From NCBI RefSeq assembly GCF_009766105.1, contig NZ_LMUH01000013.1, forward strand, positions 124,001 to 188,000: 64,000 nucleotides of DNA, read 5' to 3'. The translations under genes were made by a program, and so were the position numbers. The notes under the pieces are model-generated. The model had not been told where the DNA came from. It did no database searches and was given only the letters and a program-made list of their open reading frames with translations. Positions 46,371 through 54,514 of the stretch are shown in pieces (within the stretch, counting starts at the first letter, position 1; each line of letters starts with the position of its first letter). Source of the DNA: Granulicella sp. S156 (lineage in GTDB: Bacteria; Acidobacteriota; Terriglobia; Terriglobales; Acidobacteriaceae).

Positions 46371-47201
46371 ATGCTCCTCCGTTCGTATCTCCTGATCTAC
46401 CGCAAACGCCTCATCGTCGCCGCGATAGCCTCTGTGTTGTGCGCTATCCTCGTGCTCTTTATTACATCTGCCGATAGCCTCACCCATATCGGCGTTCTCT
46501 GGCACCATGTTTGCGGCTGTCCCCTTTACCCTCGCAACGCTGGCATGCTTGTCGGGTCTTTCAACGTCACCTCTCTTTTTCTTTCCATCATTCTTGGCAT
46601 GTCTGTTGGAGCTGCAGGGGCCAGAACCCCCGGACTTCAAGGGAATGTTCTCTTCCTCCTGACACGCCCGCAGCCGCGCCGATCTCTTATCCTTCAGCCG
46701 CTCCTGGTCGTCGCCTGCGCACTCGCGATTCTCCCCGCGCTAGGATGGCTCGTTCTGCTCGGCTGGTTGAAGATGGTGCACGCACCTTCGCTCGGATACC
46801 TCGCGGCTCTGGCCCAGATAGTTCCGTCGGCCTCCCATCTTGGCCCGCATCCATCATTCCTTGCGCTTCTGCTGGCCCTGAACATGGGACGCCGCTATCT
46901 CGCCGCCTTCTCCGTTGAGCTGAGCTTCTACGCCTTCTTTGCCGCGCAGCGCTGGCTTCTGCTCAACCCTAGCCCGCGCCTGCGAGTGCTAGGCTCTCTC
47001 CAGTTCCTGGTGTTCATGGTGATCGTAACTCCAGCTTGGCATATCGTCAGCCGCAGCGTTTCTATGGCGATCCTGCTTTGGTCTCCGCCCGGCAGCAGCC
47101 TCAGCTATCTACCGTCGAACCTCGGCATCATGCTCCACTTCGCCCTCGCTGGTGTCCTGCTGTACGGCTCCTGGAAACTCCTTCAGCGCGTTGAACTCTG
47201 A
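46371..47201 (+). CDS. Membrane protein of the ABC exporter, second subunit (module 1)
   Basis: A 276-residue membrane protein with about six segments. The stretch 'GNVLFLLTRPQPRRSLILQ' is reminiscent of ABC-2 permeases, in which a 'sRPvsR' motif precedes a helix. ATG 46371 has GGGGA about seven bases upstream. The frame is open to 46107, but that would overlap the previous gene by 190 bases. GTG 46308 is the main alternative. Confidence 0.72.
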   Translation: MLLRSYLLIYRKRLIVAAIASVLCAILVLFITSADSLTHIGVLWHHVCGCPLYPRNAGMLVGSFNVTSLFLSIILGMSVGAAGARTPGLQGNVLFLLTRPQPRRSLILQPLLVVACALAILPALGWLVLLGWLKMVHAPSLGYLAALAQIVPSASHLGPHPSFLALLLALNMGRRYLAAFSVELSFYAFFAAQRWLLLNPSPRLRVLGSLQFLVFMVIVTPAWHIVSRSVSMAILLWSPPGSSLSYLPSNLGIMLHFALAGVLLYGSWKLLQRVEL

Positions 47202-47222
47202 TTCATACGTTGCAAATTTCTC

Positions 47223-47258
47223 TTGTCCTCCAGCTGTACTATCTGTAATAGTACAGCT
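47223..47258 (+). promoter_or_regulatory. Promoter and operator of the second YtrA module (leaderless)
   Basis: TTGTCC (47223-47228) and TAATAG (47246-47251), 17 bp apart, over a perfect 10-bp dyad AGCTGTACTA-N7-TAGTACAGCT (47232-47258). The GTG start codon follows at 47259 with no RBS. The half-site (T)AGTACAG is shared with module 1. Confidence 0.75.
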
Positions 47259-47693
47259 GTGACGCCCTTCCACATCCAACTTCGGCCCGGCATTCCTGTC
47301 TTCGAGCAGATCGTCTACGCAGCCAAGCGTGCGATCGTCTCCGGCCAGCTCTGCGCGGGAGACCCCTTTCCTTCGGTGCGAGTCCTCAGCCGCGAACAGC
47401 ATATCAACCCCAACACCGCGCACAAGGTCATCGCCGCGTTGCTCGCCGAAGGCCTTCTGGAATCGCATCCCGGAGTCGGCACCGTGGTCGCTTCTCCGCA
47501 GAGCTCCACTCTGCGCGCCCGCCGTGAGTTGCTGGAGCGGCAGGTCGAGCCGCTGGTAGTCGAAGCCAAACACCTCGGCTTGCGCCGCGAAGACATTCTC
47601 GAAGCTATCTCCAACCATTGGGATCGCCTCTCCCAACGCGCGCCAGAATCCACTCCCGAACTCCAGCTCATCACAGGAGACACCAAGTCATGA
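47259..47693 (+). CDS. YtrA-subfamily GntR transcriptional regulator (module 2)
   Basis: A 144-residue paralogue of the module 1 regulator, exactly the same length when GTG 47259 is taken as start. Winged HTH: 'IPVFEQIVYAAKRAIVSGQL', 'FPSVRVLSREQHINPNTAHKVI', 'GLLESHPGVGTVV'. The frame runs on to 47223, but those codons lie within the promoter and operator. It overlaps the ATPase gene by ATGA. It probably represses its own operon and perhaps the first one as well. Confidence 0.92.
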   Translation: MTPFHIQLRPGIPVFEQIVYAAKRAIVSGQLCAGDPFPSVRVLSREQHINPNTAHKVIAALLAEGLLESHPGVGTVVASPQSSTLRARRELLERQVEPLVVEAKHLGLRREDILEAISNHWDRLSQRAPESTPELQLITGDTKS

Positions 47694-48622
47694 CCGTAGC
47701 CTCTGCCATTGAAACCACGGCCCTCGCCAAGACCTACGGCAAGACCCAGGTACTGTATCCCATCTCCCTCAGCGTGCCGAGGGGCAGTGTCTGCGCCCTT
47801 GTTGGGCACAACGGCGCCGGCAAGACCACGCTCATCAAGCTGCTGTTGAACATCCTCCCGCCGACGAGCGGCAGCGCAACCGTCCTCGGTGAGTCCGCCT
47901 CTGCGCTTACCGGTGCTTCGTTCACGCGCATCGGTTACGTGTCGGAGAACCAGGAGATGCCCGAATGGATGACGGTGCAGGGCTTCATGGATTACCTCGG
48001 TCCCTTCTATCCCACCTGGAATGACAAGAATCTCCTCGCCGATCTCGATCTCCCGCCCGACCGGAAGCTCAAGCATCTCTCCCGCGGCATGCGCATGAAG
48101 GCGGCTCTCGCCAGCATCCTTGCCTTCCGTCCTCAGCTCATCGTCATGGACGAGCCTTTCTCCGGCCTCGACCCTCTCGTTCGCGACCAGCTCATCGAAA
48201 CCCTGCTCGACCGCATCAACGACAACAGCGATCCCCTTGGCACCACCGTCCTGATCTCTTCGCACGATCTCGGTGAGATCGAATCGTTCGCCTCGCACGT
48301 CATCTTCCTGCATCAGGGCAGATTGCTCTTTACCGAGCCTCTGGACACCCTCACCGCCCGCTTCCGTGAAGTGACGGTCTCGCTCTCACCCTCGGGCACT
48401 TCTCCGGCTCCCTTGAATCTCCCTGCAAGCTGGCTTCTCCCCGAGTCCACTCCGTCGCTCCTCCGCTTCATCCATAGCAACGCGCAAACCAATTTCCTGG
48501 AAGAGCAGATTTACGCGGTGCTTCCGAATGCGATCAGCATTCAAGCGGAGCCTATGACTCTCCGCACCATCTTTCTCGCTCTCGTGAAATCCAGCCATAG
48601 GCAAGATCGGAGCCGCGCATGA
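47690..48622 (+). CDS. ABC transporter ATP-binding protein (module 2)
   Basis: A 310-residue exporter ATPase: Walker A 'LVGHNGAGKTTL', signature 'HLSRGMRMKAAL' (the LSxGMR form of the antibiotic-export group), Walker B 'LIVMDEPFSGLD' and switch 'VLISSHDLGEIE'. ATG 47690 is chosen by the ATGA overlap with the regulator; the frame upstream to 47618 lies inside that gene. It is again joined by a 4-base overlap to the permease gene. Confidence 0.94.
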   Translation: MTVASAIETTALAKTYGKTQVLYPISLSVPRGSVCALVGHNGAGKTTLIKLLLNILPPTSGSATVLGESASALTGASFTRIGYVSENQEMPEWMTVQGFMDYLGPFYPTWNDKNLLADLDLPPDRKLKHLSRGMRMKAALASILAFRPQLIVMDEPFSGLDPLVRDQLIETLLDRINDNSDPLGTTVLISSHDLGEIESFASHVIFLHQGRLLFTEPLDTLTARFREVTVSLSPSGTSPAPLNLPASWLLPESTPSLLRFIHSNAQTNFLEEQIYAVLPNAISIQAEPMTLRTIFLALVKSSHRQDRSRA

Positions 48623-50079
48623 ATCAGTCCTTGCACATCTTCCGCAAAGACATTCTCCATCTCAGGCCGGAGCTCACCAACTATATAGGTCTGCTGGTCA
48701 TTTTAAGTCTGGTTGCTCCGCAAACCTGGGAGGGGGCTGCGCTCCACGGCACGATGCTTGGGATGTTCTCACTTTTGTTGAAAGGTCTCATTCCGATCGC
48801 GATGCTGATGATCATCGCTCGCCTCATCCATGACGAGTCCCTGGTTGGCGATCGGCAGTTCTGGGTTACGCGTCCCTATGCATGGACTTCTCTGCTGAGT
48901 GCGAAGCTGCTCTTCGTCGTGGTCTGCCTCGTTCTGCCCGTCGTCGCCATGCAATGGTCTCTGCTTCTCCAGGCCGGCTTAAACCCCCTGGCCTCGATCC
49001 CGAGTCTGTTGTCGAGGCTCGTTTCCTTGGCCCTGATCCCCCTACTGCCTTTCATGGCTGCTGCCGTTACATCCACAGTCGGCGGCGCGGGGTTGTTGGT
49101 GGCTGCCTTTGTAGTTGTGTTAATTGGTGTCTTGGCGGCTGTTGGCAGCGAGGCTGGCTCGCGCATGACGCCCCCGTTCGTCGATGGAACGTTCGCCATC
49201 CTCTTCGGAGGACTACTCATCGGCATTCTGCTCTATCAATACGCCACCCGTAACACGTCACGGGCCCGCATCGCGCTCGTCGCCACAGCCTTTTTATTTT
49301 TTGTATTCCACTGCTGTTTTCGTATGCAGTATTTTGCCGGCCCGGTCAATGCCCTCATCCGCTACCACTATCCGGTCTCCACGAATACGGCAGAGCGCCT
49401 CACTTTTGATGCCAGTCCGCGCGTCTACCAGGGGCAGGAGGGTATGGAGACGGCCAATGGAGGCTTTCTCTCCTTCCTTCTCCCCGTCCATCTCGAAGGC
49501 TTCGATCCCTCCGCCCGCTTACACGAAGCGAACGCCTCGTTCACCCTTGATGTGCCCGGCTATCACTACACCTCACCGTGGCGACCCGTGACCGTCGCAG
49601 ACAGAGGCTTATTCCTGTCCCTCCCGGCGGACGCCTTCAAGCGCATCCATGCAACGGAGGCACACATACACCTCTCCCTTGTAGCCCAGCGCCTGCTCCC
49701 CGACACTCCCCAGATCGTCACGGTGGCGAACCACTTTAGCGTTCCTGGCGGCAGTTGCCTCTTACTCACCGATCGGCCCCTCGGGACCCCCCTCTGCCGC
49801 TATGCCTTCCAAAGCCCTCTCCCAACAAGAGTCAATGGATCCGTCACCGCACAATTCTGTAACAGCTCTGCTCCCACCCATCCCGGCATGGCGGTCATGC
49901 GCGTTATCCCTGCCGCCGGAATCGAAACCGTCGTTGAGGAACCGCTTCAGCTGGGCGGAAACGTCTGCCCCGGCACCCAGCTCACCTTCCAGACCTATCA
50001 CCCCGCCGACAACTTCCGCCTCGAACTCGACATCCCCGCCGTGGCTCTCGACCACTACTACAAAGCAAATCTCGATTGA
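48619..50079 (+). CDS. ABC-2-type membrane protein (module 2)
   Basis: A 486-residue protein with six membrane segments in the first half (near 20-35, 50-72, 95-115, 135-160, 165-185, 195-215 and one at 225-240) and a large outside domain (about 245-486) containing few cysteines. The segment 'DRQFWVTRPYAWTSLLSAKLLF' is the permease motif before the third helix. It closes the module 2 operon. The substrate is probably a peptide antibiotic or envelope lipid, by analogy with YtrA-controlled systems. Confidence 0.82.
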   Translation: MNQSLHIFRKDILHLRPELTNYIGLLVILSLVAPQTWEGAALHGTMLGMFSLLLKGLIPIAMLMIIARLIHDESLVGDRQFWVTRPYAWTSLLSAKLLFVVVCLVLPVVAMQWSLLLQAGLNPLASIPSLLSRLVSLALIPLLPFMAAAVTSTVGGAGLLVAAFVVVLIGVLAAVGSEAGSRMTPPFVDGTFAILFGGLLIGILLYQYATRNTSRARIALVATAFLFFVFHCCFRMQYFAGPVNALIRYHYPVSTNTAERLTFDASPRVYQGQEGMETANGGFLSFLLPVHLEGFDPSARLHEANASFTLDVPGYHYTSPWRPVTVADRGLFLSLPADAFKRIHATEAHIHLSLVAQRLLPDTPQIVTVANHFSVPGGSCLLLTDRPLGTPLCRYAFQSPLPTRVNGSVTAQFCNSSAPTHPGMAVMRVIPAAGIETVVEEPLQLGGNVCPGTQLTFQTYHPADNFRLELDIPAVALDHYYKANLD

Positions 50080-50163
50080 GATCAGGAACTCTAGCCGCCA
50101 CGAACCCTAATCCCTGTCTTCCACATTTCCACCCGGTAAAAAACGCAATTGCACAACTCTTGC

Positions 50164-50310
50164 ACCTTGCTCTCGACCCCCTGCGGCGCTACTCTGTGAA
50201 AGCTGCGTGAATGGCGGGTTACAAAAACCCGCAACTGACGCCTACTGCCGGAGCTTTCCACAAGAAAACCCCAGAAAAACCGAGGTCGTCCTCGTAAATC
50301 GTCGCGTCCG
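50164..50310 (+). ncRNA. Candidate structured RNA upstream of nrdJ
   Basis: A possible promoter (TTGCTC about 50170, TACTCT about 50190, 17 bp apart) precedes a segment with an outer helix GAAAGCT/AGCTTTC enclosing GCGGGTT-N5-AACCCGC and then ACTGACGC, followed by CGAGG-tcgt-CCTCG inside a CCCC/GGGG pair. The nested layout suggests a folded leader or small RNA. The string CCCGCAACTGA recalls part of cobalamin riboswitches, but the other conserved boxes were not found, so no class is assigned. Confidence 0.35.
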
Positions 50311-50328
50311 GGGAGTATCTACTTCGTC

Positions 50329-50346
50329 ACCACTAGATATAGTTGT
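50329..50346 (+). promoter_or_regulatory. Candidate NrdR box before the nrdJ promoter
   Basis: ACCACTAGATATAGTTGT resembles NrdR boxes (E. coli examples read ACCACTATATCTTGTGT). It lies eight bases upstream of the -35 element. NrdR boxes usually come in pairs about 31 bp apart; a clear second box was not seen. Confidence 0.4.
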
Positions 50347-50353
50347 TTTATAC

Positions 50354-50382
50354 TTGACTCGTACCGCATGGGGCGATACTTT
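50354..50382 (+). promoter_or_regulatory. nrdJ promoter
   Basis: TTGACT (50354-50359) and TACTTT (50377-50382) with 17-bp spacing. The implied leader is about 250 nt. Confidence 0.6.
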
Positions 50383-50389
50383 CAACCTC

Positions 50390-50641
50390 ACCCGTAGTTC
50401 CTGGTGAAGCGCCCGTAGCCCCGGCCACACCGCTAACAAGGAACCATCGACCCTGGTTGGCAGGCCCATGGCCTGCAATCAGGCTATGGCAGTGCGTTTT
50501 GTTTAAGCACCCTGAACGTGTCGGGACAGCATCGTCAACGGAGGGCTCATAAAGACCGATAAGTCCCGTCACCGGATTTAGCGGTGCCCCCTAGTTTTTA
50601 CAGGAATCAGCTTCAGTTTCACCCGAAAGGTTCGATCGAAC
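50390..50641 (+). promoter_or_regulatory. Long structured 5' leader of nrdJ
   Basis: About 250 nt without an ORF. Visible pairings include CAGGCC-cat-GGCCTG, GGGAC with GTCCC about 35 nt apart, and a perfect palindrome GTTCGATCGAAC between the AAAGG ribosome site and the ATG. The length and folding suggest cis-regulation, possibly by cobalamin or nucleotides; none of this is proven. Confidence 0.45.
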
Positions 50642-53600
50642 ATGGCCAAGACAATCACCACCGCCACCGCCGCTCACAATGGCACCCAAACCGCAGCCGT
50701 AACCACCAACAATTCCAGCGCACGCGGTCTGGAGAACGCCCATGGCCTTAAGTTCGCTCGACATTTCACGAAGCCCAACGTCTCTCCCTTCGACGAGCTC
50801 ACCTGGGAGCTCCGCGACGCCGTTATTCAGGACTACAAGGGCAAGGTCATCTTCGAGCAGAAGAACGTCGAGGTGCCTAACGACTGGTCGATGACGGCCA
50901 CCAACATCGTCGCCAGCAAGTACCTGCACGGCCAGGTAGGCACACCTGCCCGTGAGACCGGTGTCCGCCAACTCATCTCCCGCGTCGCCGAGAGCATCCG
51001 CGACTGGGGCCTCCGCGACGGCTACTTCGCCTCGCCTGAGGACGCCGAAGTCTTCTTCGCTGAGCTTGCCCACCTGCTGCTCAACCAGAAAGCGGCGTTT
51101 AACTCGCCCGTCTGGTTCAACGTCGGCTGCGACCGCCTCGAGCCCAACTCCGACGCGCAGAACTGGCACTGGGACGCCACCAAGGGTGAGGTTGCCTTCT
51201 CCGTCACCGGCTACTCGCGCCCGCAGTGCTCGGCCTGCTTCATCAACTCGGTCAACGATTCTCTGGACTCGATCCTGACCCTCGCCAAGACCGAGGGCAT
51301 GCTCTTCAAGTGGGGTTCGGGTGCAGGCTCCAACCTGTCCGCCATCCGCGGAAGCATGGAAACACTCTCCGGCGGCGGCACAGCCTCCGGCCCGCTCAGC
51401 TTCATGCGCGGCTTCGATGCCTTCGCCGGCGTCATCAAGAGCGGCGGCAAGACCCGCCGGGCTGCAAAAATGGTCATCCTCAACGTCGACCATCCCGACG
51501 TCGAAGAGTTCATCCAGTGCAAGGTCAAGGAAGAGCGCAAGGCCTGGACCCTGATGCAGGCTGGCTACGACGGCTCCGGCCCCGACTCCGAAGCCTTCGC
51601 CAGCATCTTCTTCCAGAACGCCAATAACTCCGTCCGCGTCACCGACGAGTTCATGCATGCGGTCGAAAACGACGGTACCTTCACCACCCGCACCGTCAAG
51701 GACAAGGAGCCGGTCAAGGAGTACCGTGCCCGCGACCTCATGTACCAGCTCGCCGAAGCCACCTGGCAGTGCGGCGACCCCGGCATGCAGTACGACTCCA
51801 CCATCAACCGCTGGCATACCAGCAAGAACACCGCGCGCATCAACGCCAGCAATCCCTGCAGCGAGTACATGTTCCTTGACGACTCCGCCTGCAACCTGGC
51901 CAGCTTCAACCTGATGAAGTTCCTCACGCCCGGCGGCCAGTTTGACGTCGAAAGCTATCGCCACGCCATCGCCGTCGTCACCACCGCGATGGAGATCATC
52001 GTGGACGCGGCCGGCTACCCGACCGAGCAGATCTCCAAGAACTCGCACGACTACCGCCCCCTCGGCTTGGGCTACGCCAACCTCGGGGCTTTATTAATGG
52101 ACCGCGGCCTGCCCTACGACTCCGACGCCGGTCGCGCCTACGCGGCAACCCTCACCGCCATCCTCTGCGGCGACGCCTACGCCCAGTCCGCACGCATCGC
52201 CGCTGACTGCCCGCCGCTCGGCGCAGCCACACCGCTCACGCAGCAGACTGGCGTGCAGGGCGGAGCCTGCCCCGGCTTCTACGTCAACCGCGAGCCCTTC
52301 CTCGACGTCATCCGCATGCACCGCGCGGAAGTGAACAACGTGGACAAGCACCTCAAGTCGTCCAAGGAACCCTTCGTAGCTCCGCAGCTCGACGAGCTCA
52401 AGGCCGCCTCGCAGAACGCCTGGGACACCGCACTCGTGCTCGGCGAAAAGCACGGCTACCGCAACTCGCAGGTCACCGTGCTCGCGCCCACCGGCACCAT
52501 CGGCTTCATGATGGACTGCGACACCACCGGCATCGAGCCCGACCTCGCCCTGGTCAAGTACAAGAAGCTGGTCGGCGGCGGCATGATCAAGATCGTCAAC
52601 AACACCGTCCCCGGCGCGCTCTTCAAGCTCGGCTACAAGGAGTCCGAGGTCGAAGGCATCGTCAACTACATCGACGCCACCGGCACCATCGAAGGCGCAC
52701 CGTCCCTCAAGCCCGAGCACCTCGCCGTATTCGACTGCTCCTTCAAGCCTGCCAAGGGAACCCGCACCATCGCCTGGACCGGCCACGTCAAGATGATGTC
52801 CGCCACCCAGCCCTTCCTCTCCGGCGCCATCTCGAAGACGGTCAACCTGCCCAACGACTGCTCGGTGCAGGACATCGCCGACGCCTACACCGAGTCCTGG
52901 CGTCTCGGCCTCAAGGCCGTAGCCATCTACCGCGACGGCTCCAAGGGCACCCAGCCGCTCAACGTCTCCGCGCAGACCGATGCCGACAAGAAGGGCACTG
53001 CAGTCGATGCGACCAAGGTCAGCGAAGACGCGATCTCCGCTGCTGTCCTCGCTGCCTCGCAGTTGGAGACCGCCGCGGCGAAGCAGCAGGTCGCCGCTCT
53101 CGAAGCCAAGCTCACCGCGCTGCTGCTTTCTACAACGCAGAATGCGGACGCCCTCGACGCCCAGGCTCCGCCACGTGCGATGCGTCACCGCCTGCCGGCC
53201 GAGCGGGCCTCGATCACGCATAAGTTCTCGCTCTCCGGACACGAGGGTTATGTCACGGTCGGCCTCTACCCCAACGGCGTCCCGGGTGAGATCTTCATCC
53301 GCATGGCCAAGGAAGGCTCAACGATCTCCGGCCTCATGGACTCGTTCGCCACAGCGATCTCGATGTGCCTCCAGCACGGCGTGCCGCTGAAGCTGCTCTG
53401 CGAGAAGTTCGCCCACACCCGCTTCGAGCCCTCGGGCTGGACGGGCAACGAGCAGATCGGCTACGCGAAGTCGATCATGGACTACCTGTTCCGCTGGATG
53501 CAGCTCCGCTTCCTCAGCGGCACCCAGCTGGACCTCTTCGCCGGCCTCAAGCCCTCCTCAGACGCTGCCATCTCGACCCCCAACAACTCTGTCATCTCGA

Positions 53601-53965
53601 CCGGAGGCGGCGCTTTTGCCGCCGCAGCGGAGAGACCTGCTTCACCGTCTACCGGTGAATCCTATGGAGCGACCGAACCCGCCCAGCACACCATGCTAGG
53701 CGAGGCCTTCGAGCGCAACGACCGCACGCCACCCCAGCAGGGAATCGCCCCCGACCTGACCGCCAACTCCGGCCTCACCGCCGAGGGCGCAGGTACAGGC
53801 ATCCTCGCCACCCCCGACCGCAGCCTCTACCACGCAGCCTCCGCCATGAAGGACCTCTACGACATGGGCGACGCCCCAAGCTGCAGCACCTGCGGGAGCA
53901 TCATGACCAGAAACGGCTCCTGCTACCGCTGCATGGAGTGCGGAAGTACGAGCGGTTGCAGCTAG
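50642..53965 (+). CDS. nrdJ: Class II (adenosylcobalamin-dependent) ribonucleotide reductase
   Basis: It reduces ribonucleotides to deoxyribonucleotides with coenzyme B12, independent of oxygen. It has 1107 residues, typical of the long NrdJ form. It has the ten-stranded barrel signatures 'VWFNVGCDRLEPN', 'GSGAGSNLSAIRG', 'NPCSEYMFLDDSACNLASFN' and 'APTGTIGFMMDCDTTGIEPD', and a C-terminal cysteine cluster (about 1080-1107: 'CSTCGSIMTRNGSCYRCMEC') for zinc binding and disulfide relay. Residues about 983-1000 are a translated family B repeat in the linker before that tail. No class I nrdAB is in the window. Confidence 0.96.
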   Translation: MAKTITTATAAHNGTQTAAVTTNNSSARGLENAHGLKFARHFTKPNVSPFDELTWELRDAVIQDYKGKVIFEQKNVEVPNDWSMTATNIVASKYLHGQVGTPARETGVRQLISRVAESIRDWGLRDGYFASPEDAEVFFAELAHLLLNQKAAFNSPVWFNVGCDRLEPNSDAQNWHWDATKGEVAFSVTGYSRPQCSACFINSVNDSLDSILTLAKTEGMLFKWGSGAGSNLSAIRGSMETLSGGGTASGPLSFMRGFDAFAGVIKSGGKTRRAAKMVILNVDHPDVEEFIQCKVKEERKAWTLMQAGYDGSGPDSEAFASIFFQNANNSVRVTDEFMHAVENDGTFTTRTVKDKEPVKEYRARDLMYQLAEATWQCGDPGMQYDSTINRWHTSKNTARINASNPCSEYMFLDDSACNLASFNLMKFLTPGGQFDVESYRHAIAVVTTAMEIIVDAAGYPTEQISKNSHDYRPLGLGYANLGALLMDRGLPYDSDAGRAYAATLTAILCGDAYAQSARIAADCPPLGAATPLTQQTGVQGGACPGFYVNREPFLDVIRMHRAEVNNVDKHLKSSKEPFVAPQLDELKAASQNAWDTALVLGEKHGYRNSQVTVLAPTGTIGFMMDCDTTGIEPDLALVKYKKLVGGGMIKIVNNTVPGALFKLGYKESEVEGIVNYIDATGTIEGAPSLKPEHLAVFDCSFKPAKGTRTIAWTGHVKMMSATQPFLSGAISKTVNLPNDCSVQDIADAYTESWRLGLKAVAIYRDGSKGTQPLNVSAQTDADKKGTAVDATKVSEDAISAAVLAASQLETAAAKQQVAALEAKLTALLLSTTQNADALDAQAPPRAMRHRLPAERASITHKFSLSGHEGYVTVGLYPNGVPGEIFIRMAKEGSTISGLMDSFATAISMCLQHGVPLKLLCEKFAHTRFEPSGWTGNEQIGYAKSIMDYLFRWMQLRFLSGTQLDLFAGLKPSSDAAISTPNNSVISTGGGAFAAAAERPASPSTGESYGATEPAQHTMLGEAFERNDRTPPQQGIAPDLTANSGLTAEGAGTGILATPDRSLYHAASAMKDLYDMGDAPSCSTCGSIMTRNGSCYRCMECGSTSGCS
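53589..53640. repeat. Dispersed repeat, family B (copy inside nrdJ)
   Basis: CTGTCATCTCGACCG at the left end and GGAGAGACCTGC at the right, as in the intergenic copy at 39062-39118, with a centre GGCGGCGCTTTTGCCGCC. A second hairpin TTCACC-N6-GGTGAA follows at once. All of it is read through in frame. Confidence 0.8.
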
Positions 53966-54002
53966 GACTAGCCGTCCAGGCAGACGCGCTTCGCGCAAGT
54001 AC

Positions 54003-54030
54003 AAAGGCCCCGCCGTTAGGTGGGGCCTTT
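54003..54030 (+). terminator. nrdJ terminator
   Basis: AAAGGCCCCGCC-gtta-GGTGGGGCCTTT: a 12-bp stem with one G-T pair and T/A runs on both sides, lying between nrdJ and the convergent chaperone gene, so it may serve both. Confidence 0.88.
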
Positions 54031-54052
54031 GACGCCTGATATGAAGGTAATG

Positions 54053-54514
54053 CTATAACTCGCTAGTCATGGGCAAAACAATCGGATCGATCGCCATTCG
54101 GTAGCTTATATCTGAGACAAAGTGCCGTAAATAAGGGAAAAACACCAATCGAGCCTCTAAGCTAGCGAAGCGACTTACAGATTCTTCACTTGCTCGTTCA
54201 GTAAGTCTGAAGAGTGCGGAGAATCGTGCTTTTATCGATAGCAACGGTGCCTCGCTGCCTTTAGCTCGCTGAATCAGTTCGAAGTCTACAGCCACCACAA
54301 AAAAATCGTCTTCATGGGCAATGACTTTCTGGTCGATATCGATCTCGGTATTAACGGTATCGTCTTTCTTGCTTATTTGCGCGAGAGTGAGTCTGTCGAT
54401 GGACACAGATGCTTCATCTAGCCCCAAGCCTGTAAATTTCACAGTTTTAATGAAAGCCATCCGTGAGTCGGTAACTAATGATGAAGCAGGAGGGGCCTTT
54501 TTCCTAATAGCCAC
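54053..54514 (-). CDS. SecB-like chaperone of a toxin-antitoxin-chaperone system
   Basis: A 153-residue protein that resembles SecB and, more closely, the Mycobacterium tuberculosis TA chaperone Rv1957. The C-terminal half has 'FFVVAVDFELIQRAKG', 'KARFSALFRLTERASEESV' and the hallmark 'LVFFPYLRHFVSDISYRMAI' (FPYLR at 126-130) followed by 'PIVLP'. GTG 54514 has AAAGGA six bases upstream; TTG 54538 is possible. It overlaps the HicB-like gene by 11 bases, so it is co-translated with the antitoxin. Expected role: keep the antitoxin folded, making toxin control depend on chaperone supply. Family call by eye. Confidence 0.8.
   Translation of the reverse strand: MAIRKKAPPASSLVTDSRMAFIKTVKFTGLGLDEASVSIDRLTLAQISKKDDTVNTEIDIDQKVIAHEDDFFVVAVDFELIQRAKGSEAPLLSIKARFSALFRLTERASEESVSRFASLEARLVFFPYLRHFVSDISYRMAIDPIVLPMTSEL

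Noticed and set aside
47315-48313. A 332-residue minus-strand frame opposite the module 2 regulator and ATPase
   Set aside because: It is antisense to two clear genes and has no coding motifs.
50197-50270. Adenosylcobalamin riboswitch
   Set aside because: Only the short string CCCGCAACTGA matches; the GGGAA, GGTGnnAnnCC and GCCACTG boxes are not found in order. Kept only as an unclassified structured-RNA candidate.
50591-53242. Two long minus-strand frames (485 and 382 residues) opposite nrdJ
   Set aside because: They are shadows of the well-conserved nrdJ codons, Gly/Val/Asp-rich, with no recognisable domain.
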